Shown here in pieces: positions 26,131 to 34,340 of a stretch of 40,852 nt of DNA. This DNA is from Rhodospirillales bacterium (GTDB taxonomy: Bacteria; Pseudomonadota; Alphaproteobacteria; UBA828): contig JAPPNV010000009.1 of NCBI GenBank assembly GCA_028818565.1, positions 1 to 40,852 of the forward strand. The letters run 5' to 3'. Each line of letters begins with the position of its first letter. Positions within the stretch are counted from its first letter, which is position 1. A program made the position numbers and the translations under genes. Below the pieces are notes generated by a model. That model was not told where the DNA came from, did not search any database, and saw only the letters and a list, made by a program, of their open reading frames with translations.

Positions 26131-27255
26131 ATGAACTCCGCAATCGTCGAACGGATCGAGTTGCTGGCGATCGGGCCGGACGGCGAGAGGGTGACTTGGT
26201 CGTCGCACCTCGGGCCCATGTACGAAGCGCTGATCGTGGTGCGCCTCTTCCTCTCCAATGGTGTGGAAGCCATTGCCGGCACCACGACCTATACGGAGCA
26301 CGAGTTCGACAGGTCGACATTCCACGCCACCAGCCTCATGACGCCCTTCGTGTTGGGGCGCGATGCCTTCGATATCCGCGCGGCCTATGAGGATATGCGA
26401 AAGCGCTACGTCCCTCTCGGACACTTGGCGACCTCGCTCTTCGACATCGCGCTGCATGACGGCAAGGCAAAGTCTGAAGGCCTACCGATATACCGCATGC
26501 TGGGTCTTGCCCGGCATGAAATCCGCGCCTACGCGTCAAGCCCGTTACTCGCGACGGATCGTGACTATGTCGACTACTGCCAAGACATGATTGATCTCCG
26601 TTATAGAGCGATCAAAATCCATCCCTACTGCGTGTTCGATGATGACGTGCGCTTGATCAGAACGCTTGCCGAGGAGTTTTCGGGGCGGGATGTTGCTTGG
26701 AGCCTGGACCTGGACGGAATGTATTCGCCGGACCAAGCACTCTATATGGGGCGAATTCTGGATGAATCCGGTTGGGAGTATGTTGAGGCGCCGCTTCCGG
26801 ATGGGGACTTGCTCGGCTACAAGAAACTCGCAGATGCGCTGGACCTCGACGTGGTTTGTGGTGGAAACAGCCTCCCCAATGCACACCTCATCGAGTTAGC
26901 GTTGGAGATGGGCGCGTGGGACCGAAGCCGCTTCGACGTGACCGGCATCGGCGGCTTCACCGGCGCCGGAGAGGCCGTGGCGGCCACGCGACGCCACGGC
27001 AAGACCTGCGAGGTGCAGAGCTGGGGTTACACGCTCACGCAGGCGGCGAACCTGCACATCATGCTTGCTCATCCGAACTGCACCTATTTCGAGCAGGGGA
27101 CACCATTCGAGAAATACGAATTCGGGGCGCGACAGGTCATTCGCCCGGATTCAGACGGCCTCGTTCGCCCGAGCGAGTTGCCGGGACTGGGAGTCGAAAT
27201 GGACTGGGAGCGGATTGAGCCCTTCGTCTATGCCCGGCGGGTGTTCTCCACATGA
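26131..27255 (+). CDS. Enolase-superfamily (mandelate racemase-like) protein with altered active site
   Basis: The protein (374 aa) has the capping domain plus the TIM barrel of mandelate racemase-like enzymes. Such enzymes abstract the alpha proton of a carboxylate bound to Mg2+, usually to dehydrate or racemise it. Seen here: a Lys at 162 in RAIKIHP (K-x-H rather than K-x-K), the first metal Asp at 193 in SLDLDGM and the second metal Glu at 219 in YVEAPL. The third position reads VVCGGNSL, where Gly245 replaces the usual Glu. The C-terminal His of the Asp-His pair is replaced (EVQSWGYTL), although Asp269 remains. It may have an unusual reaction or depend on the second copy. The ATG at 26131 has only a weak ribosome site. 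The stop overlaps the next gene by 4 bp. Confidence 0.85.
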   Translation: MNSAIVERIELLAIGPDGERVTWSSHLGPMYEALIVVRLFLSNGVEAIAGTTTYTEHEFDRSTFHATSLMTPFVLGRDAFDIRAAYEDMRKRYVPLGHLATSLFDIALHDGKAKSEGLPIYRMLGLARHEIRAYASSPLLATDRDYVDYCQDMIDLRYRAIKIHPYCVFDDDVRLIRTLAEEFSGRDVAWSLDLDGMYSPDQALYMGRILDESGWEYVEAPLPDGDLLGYKKLADALDLDVVCGGNSLPNAHLIELALEMGAWDRSRFDVTGIGGFTGAGEAVAATRRHGKTCEVQSWGYTLTQAANLHIMLAHPNCTYFEQGTPFEKYEFGARQVIRPDSDGLVRPSELPGLGVEMDWERIEPFVYARRVFST

Positions 27256-28409
27256 CCGTGACGATCGAGCGGGTGGAGGTCCTCTGCTTGCAGGATCCGC
27301 AAGCCGCCTATTACCGCTTCGAGGGCAGCTACCAGAACGTGGTCGTGCTGGTGCATGGCGACAACGGACTGGTGGGAATCGGCGAGAGCGACGCGCCACC
27401 CGAGATCGTCAAGGCGGCGATCGAGATGGCACCTTACAACCATCTGGCGGAGGGACTCGCCGACATCGTCTCCGGACGGGCAGTAGACGATCCGCGCAGC
27501 CTCTGGGACGAGATGTATGAGCGTGCGCAGTGGCACGGCCGGCGCGGCGCGGCGCTGCACGCGATCAGCGCGCTCGACATCGCCATCTGGGATCTATTCG
27601 CCCAGTCGAATGGCGTTGCGGTCTGCGAGGCGCTTGGCGAATCGCATCACGACCGCCTCCCCGCCTACGCGACCATCTATCCACTGGAAAACACGACCGC
27701 GCGCATCGACGCGCAGGTCATACCTTTTCTGAGGCGGGGCTTCCGACACCTCAAGGTCTGCGTCGAACCGTGGTGGAGCGAACCGGATCGAGTGCGGCGA
27801 AACCTGACCCATCTGCGCAACTTGGTGGGGCCGGAGCGCGGCTTGATGCTCGATGTTGCGCAGGAGTTCTCGCAATTCGAACAACTAGCGCCTTTTCTCG
27901 ATCTGTTGGCCGATTTGGACTTCGCTTGGATCGAGGCGCCCTTCCCGCTCGATAACGTGGAGGACCACGCGCGGCTGCGTGCGGCGACGCGTATCCCCAT
28001 CGGCGTCGGCGATCTGGGACTCACCACTTGCAAGGAGTTCGAGCCCTTCATCGCGGCCGACGCGTTCGACATCGCGCAGCCCGACCTCACCATGTTCGGC
28101 GGCTTCACCGAGGCTCTGCGGCTCTCGCATATGTTGGAAAGCACAGGCCGGCGGATTGTGCCGCACGCCTACAACACCGACATCACCATCGCGGCCAATC
28201 TTCACTTCCTGGCCACGCGGCAAGAGGTGGAGCTGATCGAATACTCGACGAGCCCGTCCCGCCTGCGGCAGGACTTGGCACGAGGTCTCGTGTCGATTGA
28301 CGATGATGGGATGATCCCGATTCCCACCGGCACCGGGCTCGGCGTGACGTTGAATGCGGACGCGGTTGCCGAATTCGTGGTCAGTCGCGCCGCTGAAGCA
28401 TCCCGTTGA
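27252..28409 (+). CDS. Enolase-superfamily (mandelate racemase/muconate lactonizing-like) enzyme
   Basis: The protein (385 aa) is a second enolase-superfamily member with a more canonical active site. It has Lys168 in RHLKVCV (K-x-C), metal ligands Asp201 in MLDVAQE and Glu228 in WIEAPF, and Asp254 in IGVGDLG in place of Glu. The acid-base pair Asp278 (IAQPDLTMFGGF) and His305 (VPHAYNTD) is retained. It is probably an acid-sugar or hydroxyacid dehydratase or racemase, but the substrate is unknown. The ATG overlaps the stop of the first copy (ATGA), so the two are translated together. Its 3' end overlaps the convergent permease gene by 29 bp. Confidence 0.88.
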   Translation: MTVTIERVEVLCLQDPQAAYYRFEGSYQNVVVLVHGDNGLVGIGESDAPPEIVKAAIEMAPYNHLAEGLADIVSGRAVDDPRSLWDEMYERAQWHGRRGAALHAISALDIAIWDLFAQSNGVAVCEALGESHHDRLPAYATIYPLENTTARIDAQVIPFLRRGFRHLKVCVEPWWSEPDRVRRNLTHLRNLVGPERGLMLDVAQEFSQFEQLAPFLDLLADLDFAWIEAPFPLDNVEDHARLRAATRIPIGVGDLGLTTCKEFEPFIAADAFDIAQPDLTMFGGFTEALRLSHMLESTGRRIVPHAYNTDITIAANLHFLATRQEVELIEYSTSPSRLRQDLARGLVSIDDDGMIPIPTGTGLGVTLNADAVAEFVVSRAAEASR

Positions 28410-29178
28410 TCGTGAGCCCGACCGCCAGGATGATGCCGCCGAGTACGACTGTAATCAGCCCGACCGCGGGCACCATGGGCGTGTAGCCGCCGATCATCTT
28501 GCCATAGAGCCATTCGGGCACGGTGACGTCGGCCCCGCTGGTGAAGTAGGCGAGCGGGAAGTTGCCCCACGAGAGCAACACAGCAAACAGGAACCCGGCG
28601 AAGATGCCGGGCCCTAACAGGGGCAGCGTGATCGTTCGGAAAATCTGCCAGCGTGAGGCACCGAGGTCATAGGCCGCCTCCTCCACAGCCGAATCGTAGC
28701 CATAGGCCTGGATCGCGATCACCAGAGTCACGATTGGCACGATCCAGACGAGCTGGGCAAACACCGTCGACTGCCAGGACATCTGGATACCGATGGAGTT
28801 GAACCAGAGCTGCAGCGCGAGCCCCAACACCGCTTGGGGGAAAAAGATCGGGATCAGCAACACTTGCTGAAAGAGCTTACGCCCGCGCCAGTCATAGCGC
28901 GCATAGGCGAGCGCACCGAAGAAAGCCAGGATCACCGAGATCAGCGCCACGCAAACGGCGATTGTCAACGATGTAAGAAAGCTCTCGTGCACCTGCAACG
29001 AGTCCCACGTCATCTCGTACCACTTCGACGAGGTTCGCCGCATGGGGAAGAGGAAGAAGCGCGACTTGGAGATCGACGCCAGCCCGACAATCACCATCGG
29101 GACGTACATGATCACCAGGATGACGGCGATGTAAGCGGCCAGCAGTCGGCGGGTGAGCAGCCTGTCGATGGTGCCCAC
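28381..29178 (-). CDS. Spermidine/putrescine-type ABC transporter permease (PotC-like)
   Basis: The 265-aa inner-membrane permease has six predicted helices. The coupling loop is EEAAYDLGASRWQIFRTITL (around residues 180-200). The N-terminal IAVILVIMYVPMVIVGLASI and the central ALAYARYDWRGRKLFQQVLL are typical of PotC. The start is GTG at 29178, 3 bases after the PotB-like stop. It is the last gene of the importer operon. Confidence 0.9.
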   Translation of the reverse strand: MGTIDRLLTRRLLAAYIAVILVIMYVPMVIVGLASISKSRFFLFPMRRTSSKWYEMTWDSLQVHESFLTSLTIAVCVALISVILAFFGALAYARYDWRGRKLFQQVLLIPIFFPQAVLGLALQLWFNSIGIQMSWQSTVFAQLVWIVPIVTLVIAIQAYGYDSAVEEAAYDLGASRWQIFRTITLPLLGPGIFAGFLFAVLLSWGNFPLAYFTSGADVTVPEWLYGKMIGGYTPMVPAVGLITVVLGGIILAVGLTINGMLQRRD

Positions 29179-29181
29179 GGC

Positions 29182-30090
29182 CTAGCGTTTTCCCAGCATG
29201 CGGTCGAGGTTCACCCGTCTCATCGCGAGCCATACGGCGGACCCCGCCAGCACGATCATCAGCACCGATAACGCAGAGCCGCGCGGCCAGTTCTGCCCGA
29301 AGGTGAAGGCGGATTCGATGTCCTGCGCGACCGTGACGATCACGCCCTTGCCGAGGAACTTGGCCTCGTTGAAAGCGCCCAGAGAGATCACGAAGCAGAG
29401 CAGTGAGCCGATCAGAATCCCAGGCATCGCCAACGGTAGCTCGATGTCTCGAAAAACCCGCCAGCGCGATCCGCCCAGGTCGTAGGCCGCCTCGCGCGCT
29501 TCCCTGGGCACGTTGCCGAGCCCCAGCAGTATCGGGAACAACATGAAAGGCAGATAGATGTAGCAAATGCCGAAGACGATAGCGGGCACGTTGTTGACCA
29601 GGCTCCCCGTTTCCAGCCCCGTCACCACTTTGAGCGCCCCGTCGAGAAAACCGCCCTTGTCAAAGAACAGCACCCAGCCTTGCAGCCGGATGTTCTCGGC
29701 CACGAAGAGCGGCGCCACGATCAACAGAGTGAGCAGGTGCGCCCGACGCCCCTTGACCCGCCTCAGCGCCACCGCAAGCGGATAGCAGGCGATGAGGAGG
29801 ATCACGACGCTGATGAATGCGAGGAAGAGCGACCAGCCGAAGGAGATATAGAAGTCTTGCTCGACGATATCGACGTAGTTCTCGAGCGACGGCGACTCCG
29901 GAATGGAGAAGCTGCCGCGTGGCATGAAGCTGTAGATCAGCACCAGCGCCATGGGTCCGATGAAGCCGATGAACAGGAGGATGATGATCGGCAGTGCCGC
30001 GACGAAACCCTCGGAAAGCTTCCACGGCAGAATCTTGCGCCGCGGGCGTTCCGGCTCTTGCGTCAGAGTTTCGATCGCCGCCTCGGTCAT
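29182..30090 (-). CDS. Spermidine/putrescine-type ABC transporter permease (PotB-like)
   Basis: The permease is 302 aa from the ATG at 30090 (MTEAAIETLT), which overlaps the ATPase stop by 4 bp; an ATG-like start 33 bases upstream is less likely. Helices are visible from about residue 30 (FVAALPIIILLFIGFIGPMA). The coupling loop is REAAYDLGGSRWRVFRDIEL (around 210). The stretch FFDKGGFLDGALKVVTGLET is usual in PotB-type subunits. It pairs with the PotC-like protein to form the channel. Confidence 0.9.
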   Translation of the reverse strand: MTEAAIETLTQEPERPRRKILPWKLSEGFVAALPIIILLFIGFIGPMALVLIYSFMPRGSFSIPESPSLENYVDIVEQDFYISFGWSLFLAFISVVILLIACYPLAVALRRVKGRRAHLLTLLIVAPLFVAENIRLQGWVLFFDKGGFLDGALKVVTGLETGSLVNNVPAIVFGICYIYLPFMLFPILLGLGNVPREAREAAYDLGGSRWRVFRDIELPLAMPGILIGSLLCFVISLGAFNEAKFLGKGVIVTVAQDIESAFTFGQNWPRGSALSVLMIVLAGSAVWLAMRRVNLDRMLGKR

Positions 30091-31163
30091 TCCGGGAAGA
30101 CCATGGAATCGCCCGGTTGCCACGAGAGTGTCACCTCCGCCCCCGGCAGGCGGGCGACGGCATCGGCGCGCAGTTCCTCGATGAGGAACACCATCGCGCC
30201 GCTTCTCACTTGGTATTGGATGCGGGAGCCGAGCAGATATTCGTTGAAGAGCTCGCCCCGAATCAGGTTTTCGCTCCCCGCCGGCGCGGCATCGTCGGAG
30301 ATCGCGACGTTCTCCGGCCTTACGATCAGCACGCCACGGCTGAAACCTGGCGGCATTCCGGCGGGCGGCTCGAAGCTGGCGTCGAGCGTCTCGCAGTGCA
30401 GCTTCCCGTCATCGGCGAGTCGAACCGGGAGCGAATTCACCTCGCCCATGAACTCGGTGACGAAGCGGTTCTCGGGCTGGGTGTAGATCGTCGCCGGGCT
30501 GCCGACCTGGGACAGCTTGCCCTCGCGCATGACGCCGATACGGTCGGACATCACCATCGCCTCCTCGAGGCTGTGAGTGATGTAAACGAAGGTCTTGCCC
30601 GTCTCGCGCTGAATGTCCTTGAGTTCCTTCTCCAGCGTCTTGCGAAGGCGGTAGTCGATAGCCGAGAGCGGCTCGTCGAAGAACAGAATCTCGGGGTTAA
30701 AGGCCAACGCTCTCGCCAGCGCCACACGCTGGCGCTCGCCGCCCGAGCACTGCGTAACCGCCTTGTCGTAATAGCTCTGCGGCAAGTGGGAGAGCTTCAA
30801 GCACTCGGCGGCGCGCTGCCGTCGCTCCTTCTTCCCGATGCCCTTGCACTTGGCCGAGTACTCGACGTTCTCACCGACGCTCATGTGCGGGAACAGCGCC
30901 AACGACTGGAACACCATGCAGGTCGGGCGCTTGTTGGCCGGTACGTCGTTGATCCGCTTGCCCCGGAGCAGGATGTCGCCGGCGGTCGGCTTGTCCATGC
31001 CGACCAGCAGGCGGATGAGCGTCGTCTTGCCGGAACCCGATGGGCCCACGATGGTGAAGAGCTCGCCCTCCTCGATATCGAGACTCACGCCGTCGACCGC
31101 ATTCAGGCTGCCGAAGCTCTTGACGATGTTCCTGAGTTGCAAGATGGGCGGGGCTGCTGCCAT
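30087..31163 (-). CDS. Spermidine/putrescine-type ABC transporter ATP-binding protein (PotA-like)
   Basis: This 358-aa ATPase has Walker A VGPSGSGKTTLIR (around residue 39) and signature CSGGERQRVALARALA, with Cys where Leu is usual. Walker B is ILFFDEPLSAID and the switch His is in YITHSLEEAMVM. A TOBE-type C-terminal domain (residues about 270-358) includes GVLIVRPENVAIS. It energises the importer formed with the two downstream permeases. It follows the binding-protein gene after a 70-bp gap holding an 11-bp stem-loop. Confidence 0.92.
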   Translation of the reverse strand: MAAAPPILQLRNIVKSFGSLNAVDGVSLDIEEGELFTIVGPSGSGKTTLIRLLVGMDKPTAGDILLRGKRINDVPANKRPTCMVFQSLALFPHMSVGENVEYSAKCKGIGKKERRQRAAECLKLSHLPQSYYDKAVTQCSGGERQRVALARALAFNPEILFFDEPLSAIDYRLRKTLEKELKDIQRETGKTFVYITHSLEEAMVMSDRIGVMREGKLSQVGSPATIYTQPENRFVTEFMGEVNSLPVRLADDGKLHCETLDASFEPPAGMPPGFSRGVLIVRPENVAISDDAAPAGSENLIRGELFNEYLLGSRIQYQVRSGAMVFLIEELRADAVARLPGAEVTLSWQPGDSMVFPE

Positions 31164-31195
31164 CGCGCCTTGTGCTCCCGGTATACGCAGGCGCC

Positions 31196-31221
31196 GGCGC
31201 GGGCGGCGGACCGCCCGCGCC
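31196..31221 (-). promoter_or_regulatory. Very stable stem-loop between the PotD-like and PotA-like genes
   Basis: An 11-bp perfect GC stem (ggcgcgggcgg with ccgcccgcgcc) has a 4-base loop. There is no T-run on the minus strand after it. As with the other two binding-protein genes here, it probably protects the upstream mRNA end or lowers read-through into the ATPase gene. Confidence 0.65.
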
Positions 31222-31233
31222 GAGAACTAAGGA

Positions 31234-32523
31234 TCAGGCGCCGCGCGCGCGCTTCGCCTGGGTGTAGAGGTCGTGCATCGCGTCGTAGTCGGGGTTGATG
31301 TCGAAGTCGACGCAACGATCGACCAGCGAGGCCAGCCAGCTGCCCTCCTCGCCCCAGTGTACGGCCTCGAGCTCGTCCTGGGAGAACTGGCTCAACACCT
31401 CGGGCGCACCCATTTGCACCACCGGGTTCAGCGTACCCGGCGCCTTGGCAGCCACCTTGTAGGCGGCCTCGGGCGTGTGGCAGTATATCAGGAAGGCCTC
31501 GGCCAACGGCGTCGGGTTGGGATTGTTGACGAGCGATGTGATCTCGATCCAGACGATCCCGCCCTGGCCATTCGGCCGCTCGGCAGTCTTTGTTTCCTCC
31601 GGGCCTTCCGCCGGCACGACATTCACGAGCTGGGTCTCGCCCTCGAGTCTGGCGGCAGAGACTGTGTAGACCGAGCCGGGGTAGGTCCCGATGATCTCGC
31701 CGGTGATCATGTCGCGGGCCAGCGCCGCCTGGTCGTCCGAGACCTTCTTGGCATTCTCGAAGAGCTTGAAGATGTTCTCCTCGAACTTTGCCATCTCATC
31801 GGCAGTGTGCTCGCGGAAGGGGATGAAGCCCGACGCCATGCAGGTGTGCATGATCACCCAATTCTCGTAGTCGAGGATGCCGTACTGGCCTTTGGCGCCC
31901 TCGATCATCTCCATGTAGCCGCCGCTCTCTATCGTCTGCGGATCGACGGCGTCGGTACTGACCGCCAGGCCCGCGGGGCCGTAACGCTGGAGCATGCCGA
32001 GCAGGTGCTCGCCGCTCTGATCGAGGGCCCAGTGATAGGGCCACTCGAAGCCCGCCACGTTCATGTCGTAGAGCGGCGCGAACTTGTCCTTGTCGAGCGG
32101 CGTGATCAGCCCTTCCGGGAAGAGCTGATTGCGCTGCCAGGAGTTGTTGAGGTTGATCACGTCCCAGGTCGAGGTGCCGCCGCCGCGCAGGTTGTTCACC
32201 GCCGCGGGGTCGGAGATCAGCATCTGCGGGTTGACGTTCGACCCGGTCTGGCGGCTGAAGGGGTCGAGCACCGGCTCTTCGGTATAGCCCTCCCAAGAGT
32301 GCAGGTTGAGGTCCATGCGGATATCGCTCATGCCAGCAAGATCGGCCTTGGTCTTTTCCCAGAGCTCGTCCGCATAGGCCGCGCCGGTCGCCGCGTTTGC
32401 CCTGCCCGCTGCTGCGCTGAGTGCCGCCGGCGCCACGCCCACCGCCGCAGCCAGCGCCGCCGACTGCTTGAGGAACTGCCGACGCGAGGAGCTGAAGCTC
32501 CTGAAAATGTTTCCGCTGTTCAT
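31234..32523 (-). CDS. PotD-like periplasmic substrate-binding protein with Tat signal
   Basis: The protein (429 aa) starts at the ATG at 32523, with GGAGG nearby upstream. It carries a twin-arginine signal (SSRRQFLKQSAALAAAVGVA, cleavage near ALSAAAGRANA), so it is exported folded. The mature protein is a family-1-type extracellular binding protein (DINLHSWEGY-like NLHSWEGYTEEPVLDPFSRQ; TSTWDVINLNNSW; TPLDKDKFAPLYDM). The ligand is predicted to be a cationic or amine compound because of the PotABCD-like context and the divergent betaine-type oxygenase. A polyamine is not proven. It is the first gene of the importer operon. Confidence 0.88.
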   Translation of the reverse strand: MNSGNIFRSFSSSRRQFLKQSAALAAAVGVAPAALSAAAGRANAATGAAYADELWEKTKADLAGMSDIRMDLNLHSWEGYTEEPVLDPFSRQTGSNVNPQMLISDPAAVNNLRGGGTSTWDVINLNNSWQRNQLFPEGLITPLDKDKFAPLYDMNVAGFEWPYHWALDQSGEHLLGMLQRYGPAGLAVSTDAVDPQTIESGGYMEMIEGAKGQYGILDYENWVIMHTCMASGFIPFREHTADEMAKFEENIFKLFENAKKVSDDQAALARDMITGEIIGTYPGSVYTVSAARLEGETQLVNVVPAEGPEETKTAERPNGQGGIVWIEITSLVNNPNPTPLAEAFLIYCHTPEAAYKVAAKAPGTLNPVVQMGAPEVLSQFSQDELEAVHWGEEGSWLASLVDRCVDFDINPDYDAMHDLYTQAKRARGA

Positions 32524-32571
32524 GTCTTCCTCCCAGTTTGCCGGTCCACGGTTCGGGATGTGGTCCACCGT

Positions 32572-32587
32572 GCATGCTAATTCATGC
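32572..32587. promoter_or_regulatory. Short dyad in the divergent promoter region
   Basis: The sequence gcatg-6 bases-catgc sits 49 bases upstream of the PotD-like start, in the 283-bp gap before the divergent Rieske gene. It is short and could be chance; it is listed as a possible operator only. Confidence 0.2.
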
Positions 32588-32806
32588 CGAAAGCCGCCTC
32601 CAGAGTGAACGAGACAGCATCCCATACAAAGGCAATCCAACGCGCTTGAGGCGCATTGGCGCTCATCACTATCCATGCAAGCGTTGTCGGCCGGCGTCGC
32701 AATCGGGATAATTTGATGCGGATTCTCAGTAGCCGCGACGGTTCGCGCCGCGATAGCCTGAATTGTGAGGCAGGGAGGGCCCTTGGTGCACACGGAGAAC
32801 GCGGCT

Positions 32807-34009
32807 ATGTCGAACCACTGGTGGGAGAGCAGTACGGGCGTGAGCACCACTCTCGCGAACGTGATGCGCCCGATCGAGGAGTGGGCGAGCGGGCTACCGA
32901 ACGAGGCCTACGTCTCGGACGCATTTGCCGAATGGGAGCAGGGCGTGCTGCTGGCCCGCACCTGGGCTTGCATCGGCACCGGCAGGCGCGTGCCAGAAGT
33001 AGGCGATGCCATGCCGCTCGAGTTCGCCGGCCTGCCGCTCTTCATGCTGCGGGGGCGCGACGGCGAGGTTCGCGTCTTTCACAACGTATGCAGTCACCGG
33101 GGCATGATGCTGATGGAGGAGCCCACGCGAACGCGCGGCGCGATCCGCTGCCCCTACCATTCCTGGACCTACGAACTGGACGGCTCGCTTCGCTCCACGC
33201 CCATGATCGGCGGCACCGACAAGAACACCTGCCCAGGCTTCGATCCGGAGAAGTACGGGCTCAAGCCAGTGCGGACAGCCACTTGGTTCGACGCCATATT
33301 CGTCAACCTCAGCGGAGATGCACCGCCGTTCGAGAGCTTCATCGCACCGGTGGCGGAGCGCTGGAAGGATTTCGACGCCGCCACGCTGCACCACGAGTCT
33401 CACGATTCCTCCTACACGCTGGATGTCGCCTGCAACTGGAAGCTCGCGGTAGAGAACTTCTGCGAGGCCTACCACCTGCCGTGGATCCACCCCAACCTCA
33501 ACAGCTATTCGCGGCTCGAGGATCACTACCAGATCGCGGAGGAAGAGGACGGCTACGCCGGGCAAGGCAGCACGGCCTACCAGCCGCAGTTAGTCGAAAA
33601 CGGAGAGGCGTTCCCGACGATGCCGAACCTTCCGACGCCCTGGCACGGGACGGCGGAATATGTCGCGCTATTCCCGACCGCGCTCTTCGGCGTCCACGCC
33701 GATCATTTCTACACCGTCACGCTGGAGCCCAAGGGCCCTGGCCGGACCATCGAGCGCATGGATATCTATTATTTCGCCGACGAGGCGCTCGACGAGGCCC
33801 ATACCGAGCTACGGCGGGCAAACGCGCGGCTCTGGCAAGGCATCTTCGAGGAGGACCGCTTCGTCGTTGAAGGCATGCAGCGGGGACGCGCCTCGCCGGC
33901 CTACAAGGGCGGCGTGCTCTCTCCGGCGCTGGAGCGTACCACCCATTGCTTCTACCGCTGGGTGGCGCGGAAGATGCTGGAGGCGAACGGAGTGGCGTGC
34001 GCCGCGTGA
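32807..34009 (+). CDS. Rieske oxygenase, glycine betaine/choline monooxygenase-like
   Basis: The protein (400 aa from the ATG at 32807; a GTG at 32765 is an alternative) is a Rieske-type alpha subunit. The Rieske ligands are C95/H97 (VCSHRGM) and C115/H118 (CPYHSWTY). The iron site is in NWKLAVENFCEAYHLPWIH, the pattern of choline monooxygenase, glycine betaine monooxygenase (GbcA) and carnitine oxygenase. These enzymes attack the N-methyl or adjacent carbon of quaternary amines. No ferredoxin reductase (GbcB) is present in the window. It is divergent from the PotABCD-like importer, which suggests import and oxidation of the same amine. GGAG lies about 10 bases before the ATG. Confidence 0.86.
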   Translation: MSNHWWESSTGVSTTLANVMRPIEEWASGLPNEAYVSDAFAEWEQGVLLARTWACIGTGRRVPEVGDAMPLEFAGLPLFMLRGRDGEVRVFHNVCSHRGMMLMEEPTRTRGAIRCPYHSWTYELDGSLRSTPMIGGTDKNTCPGFDPEKYGLKPVRTATWFDAIFVNLSGDAPPFESFIAPVAERWKDFDAATLHHESHDSSYTLDVACNWKLAVENFCEAYHLPWIHPNLNSYSRLEDHYQIAEEEDGYAGQGSTAYQPQLVENGEAFPTMPNLPTPWHGTAEYVALFPTALFGVHADHFYTVTLEPKGPGRTIERMDIYYFADEALDEAHTELRRANARLWQGIFEEDRFVVEGMQRGRASPAYKGGVLSPALERTTHCFYRWVARKMLEANGVACAA

Positions 34010-34025
34010 ACGGTCACGAAACCGA

Positions 34026-34340
34026 TCAGATTTCGCAGGCGTCGCCGTTGCAGCCTTGCTTGTCGCGACCGAGCAGAATGCGGAGCGGCGGAAGGTAGAG
34101 GACGAGCCCATAAAGGAAGAGCAAAGGGACCTGCAGGCACACCTTGCGGGTCGCATAGACCCCCGTAAATGCTCTGGTGCTCTCTTTCTCCACTACGACG
34201 ATCGCGCCGACAGGGACTTCGCCGAGCGGTGATTCGTCCGTCCGCAGCTCGACGCGGCCGAGCCAGTCCATACGTGCCGTCAACTTGGCTTGACGCACGC
34301 AGTCGGGGCAGCGCGGGTTGTAGAAGAGCGAAACGGTCAT
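34026..34340 (-). CDS. Small DCC-family thiol-disulfide-like protein
   Basis: The protein (104 aa) begins SLFYNPRCPDCVRQAK, with CxxC at residues 11-14 and a later Asp (MDWLGR), which resembles the DCC (DUF393) thiol-disulfide group. A hydrophobic segment (VPLLFLYGLVLYLPPLRILL, around 70-89) and a Cys-containing tail (GCNGDACEI) follow. Its ATG overlaps the stop of the 2OG oxygenase gene by 4 bp. It could serve redox repair of the neighbouring oxygenase, but this is inference. Confidence 0.72.
   Translation of the reverse strand: MTVSLFYNPRCPDCVRQAKLTARMDWLGRVELRTDESPLGEVPVGAIVVVEKESTRAFTGVYATRKVCLQVPLLFLYGLVLYLPPLRILLGRDKQGCNGDACEI

Noticed and set aside
31273-32580. 435-codon plus-strand frame opposite the PotD-like gene
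   Set aside because: The minus strand encodes a Tat-exported binding protein with clear motifs; the antisense product has none.
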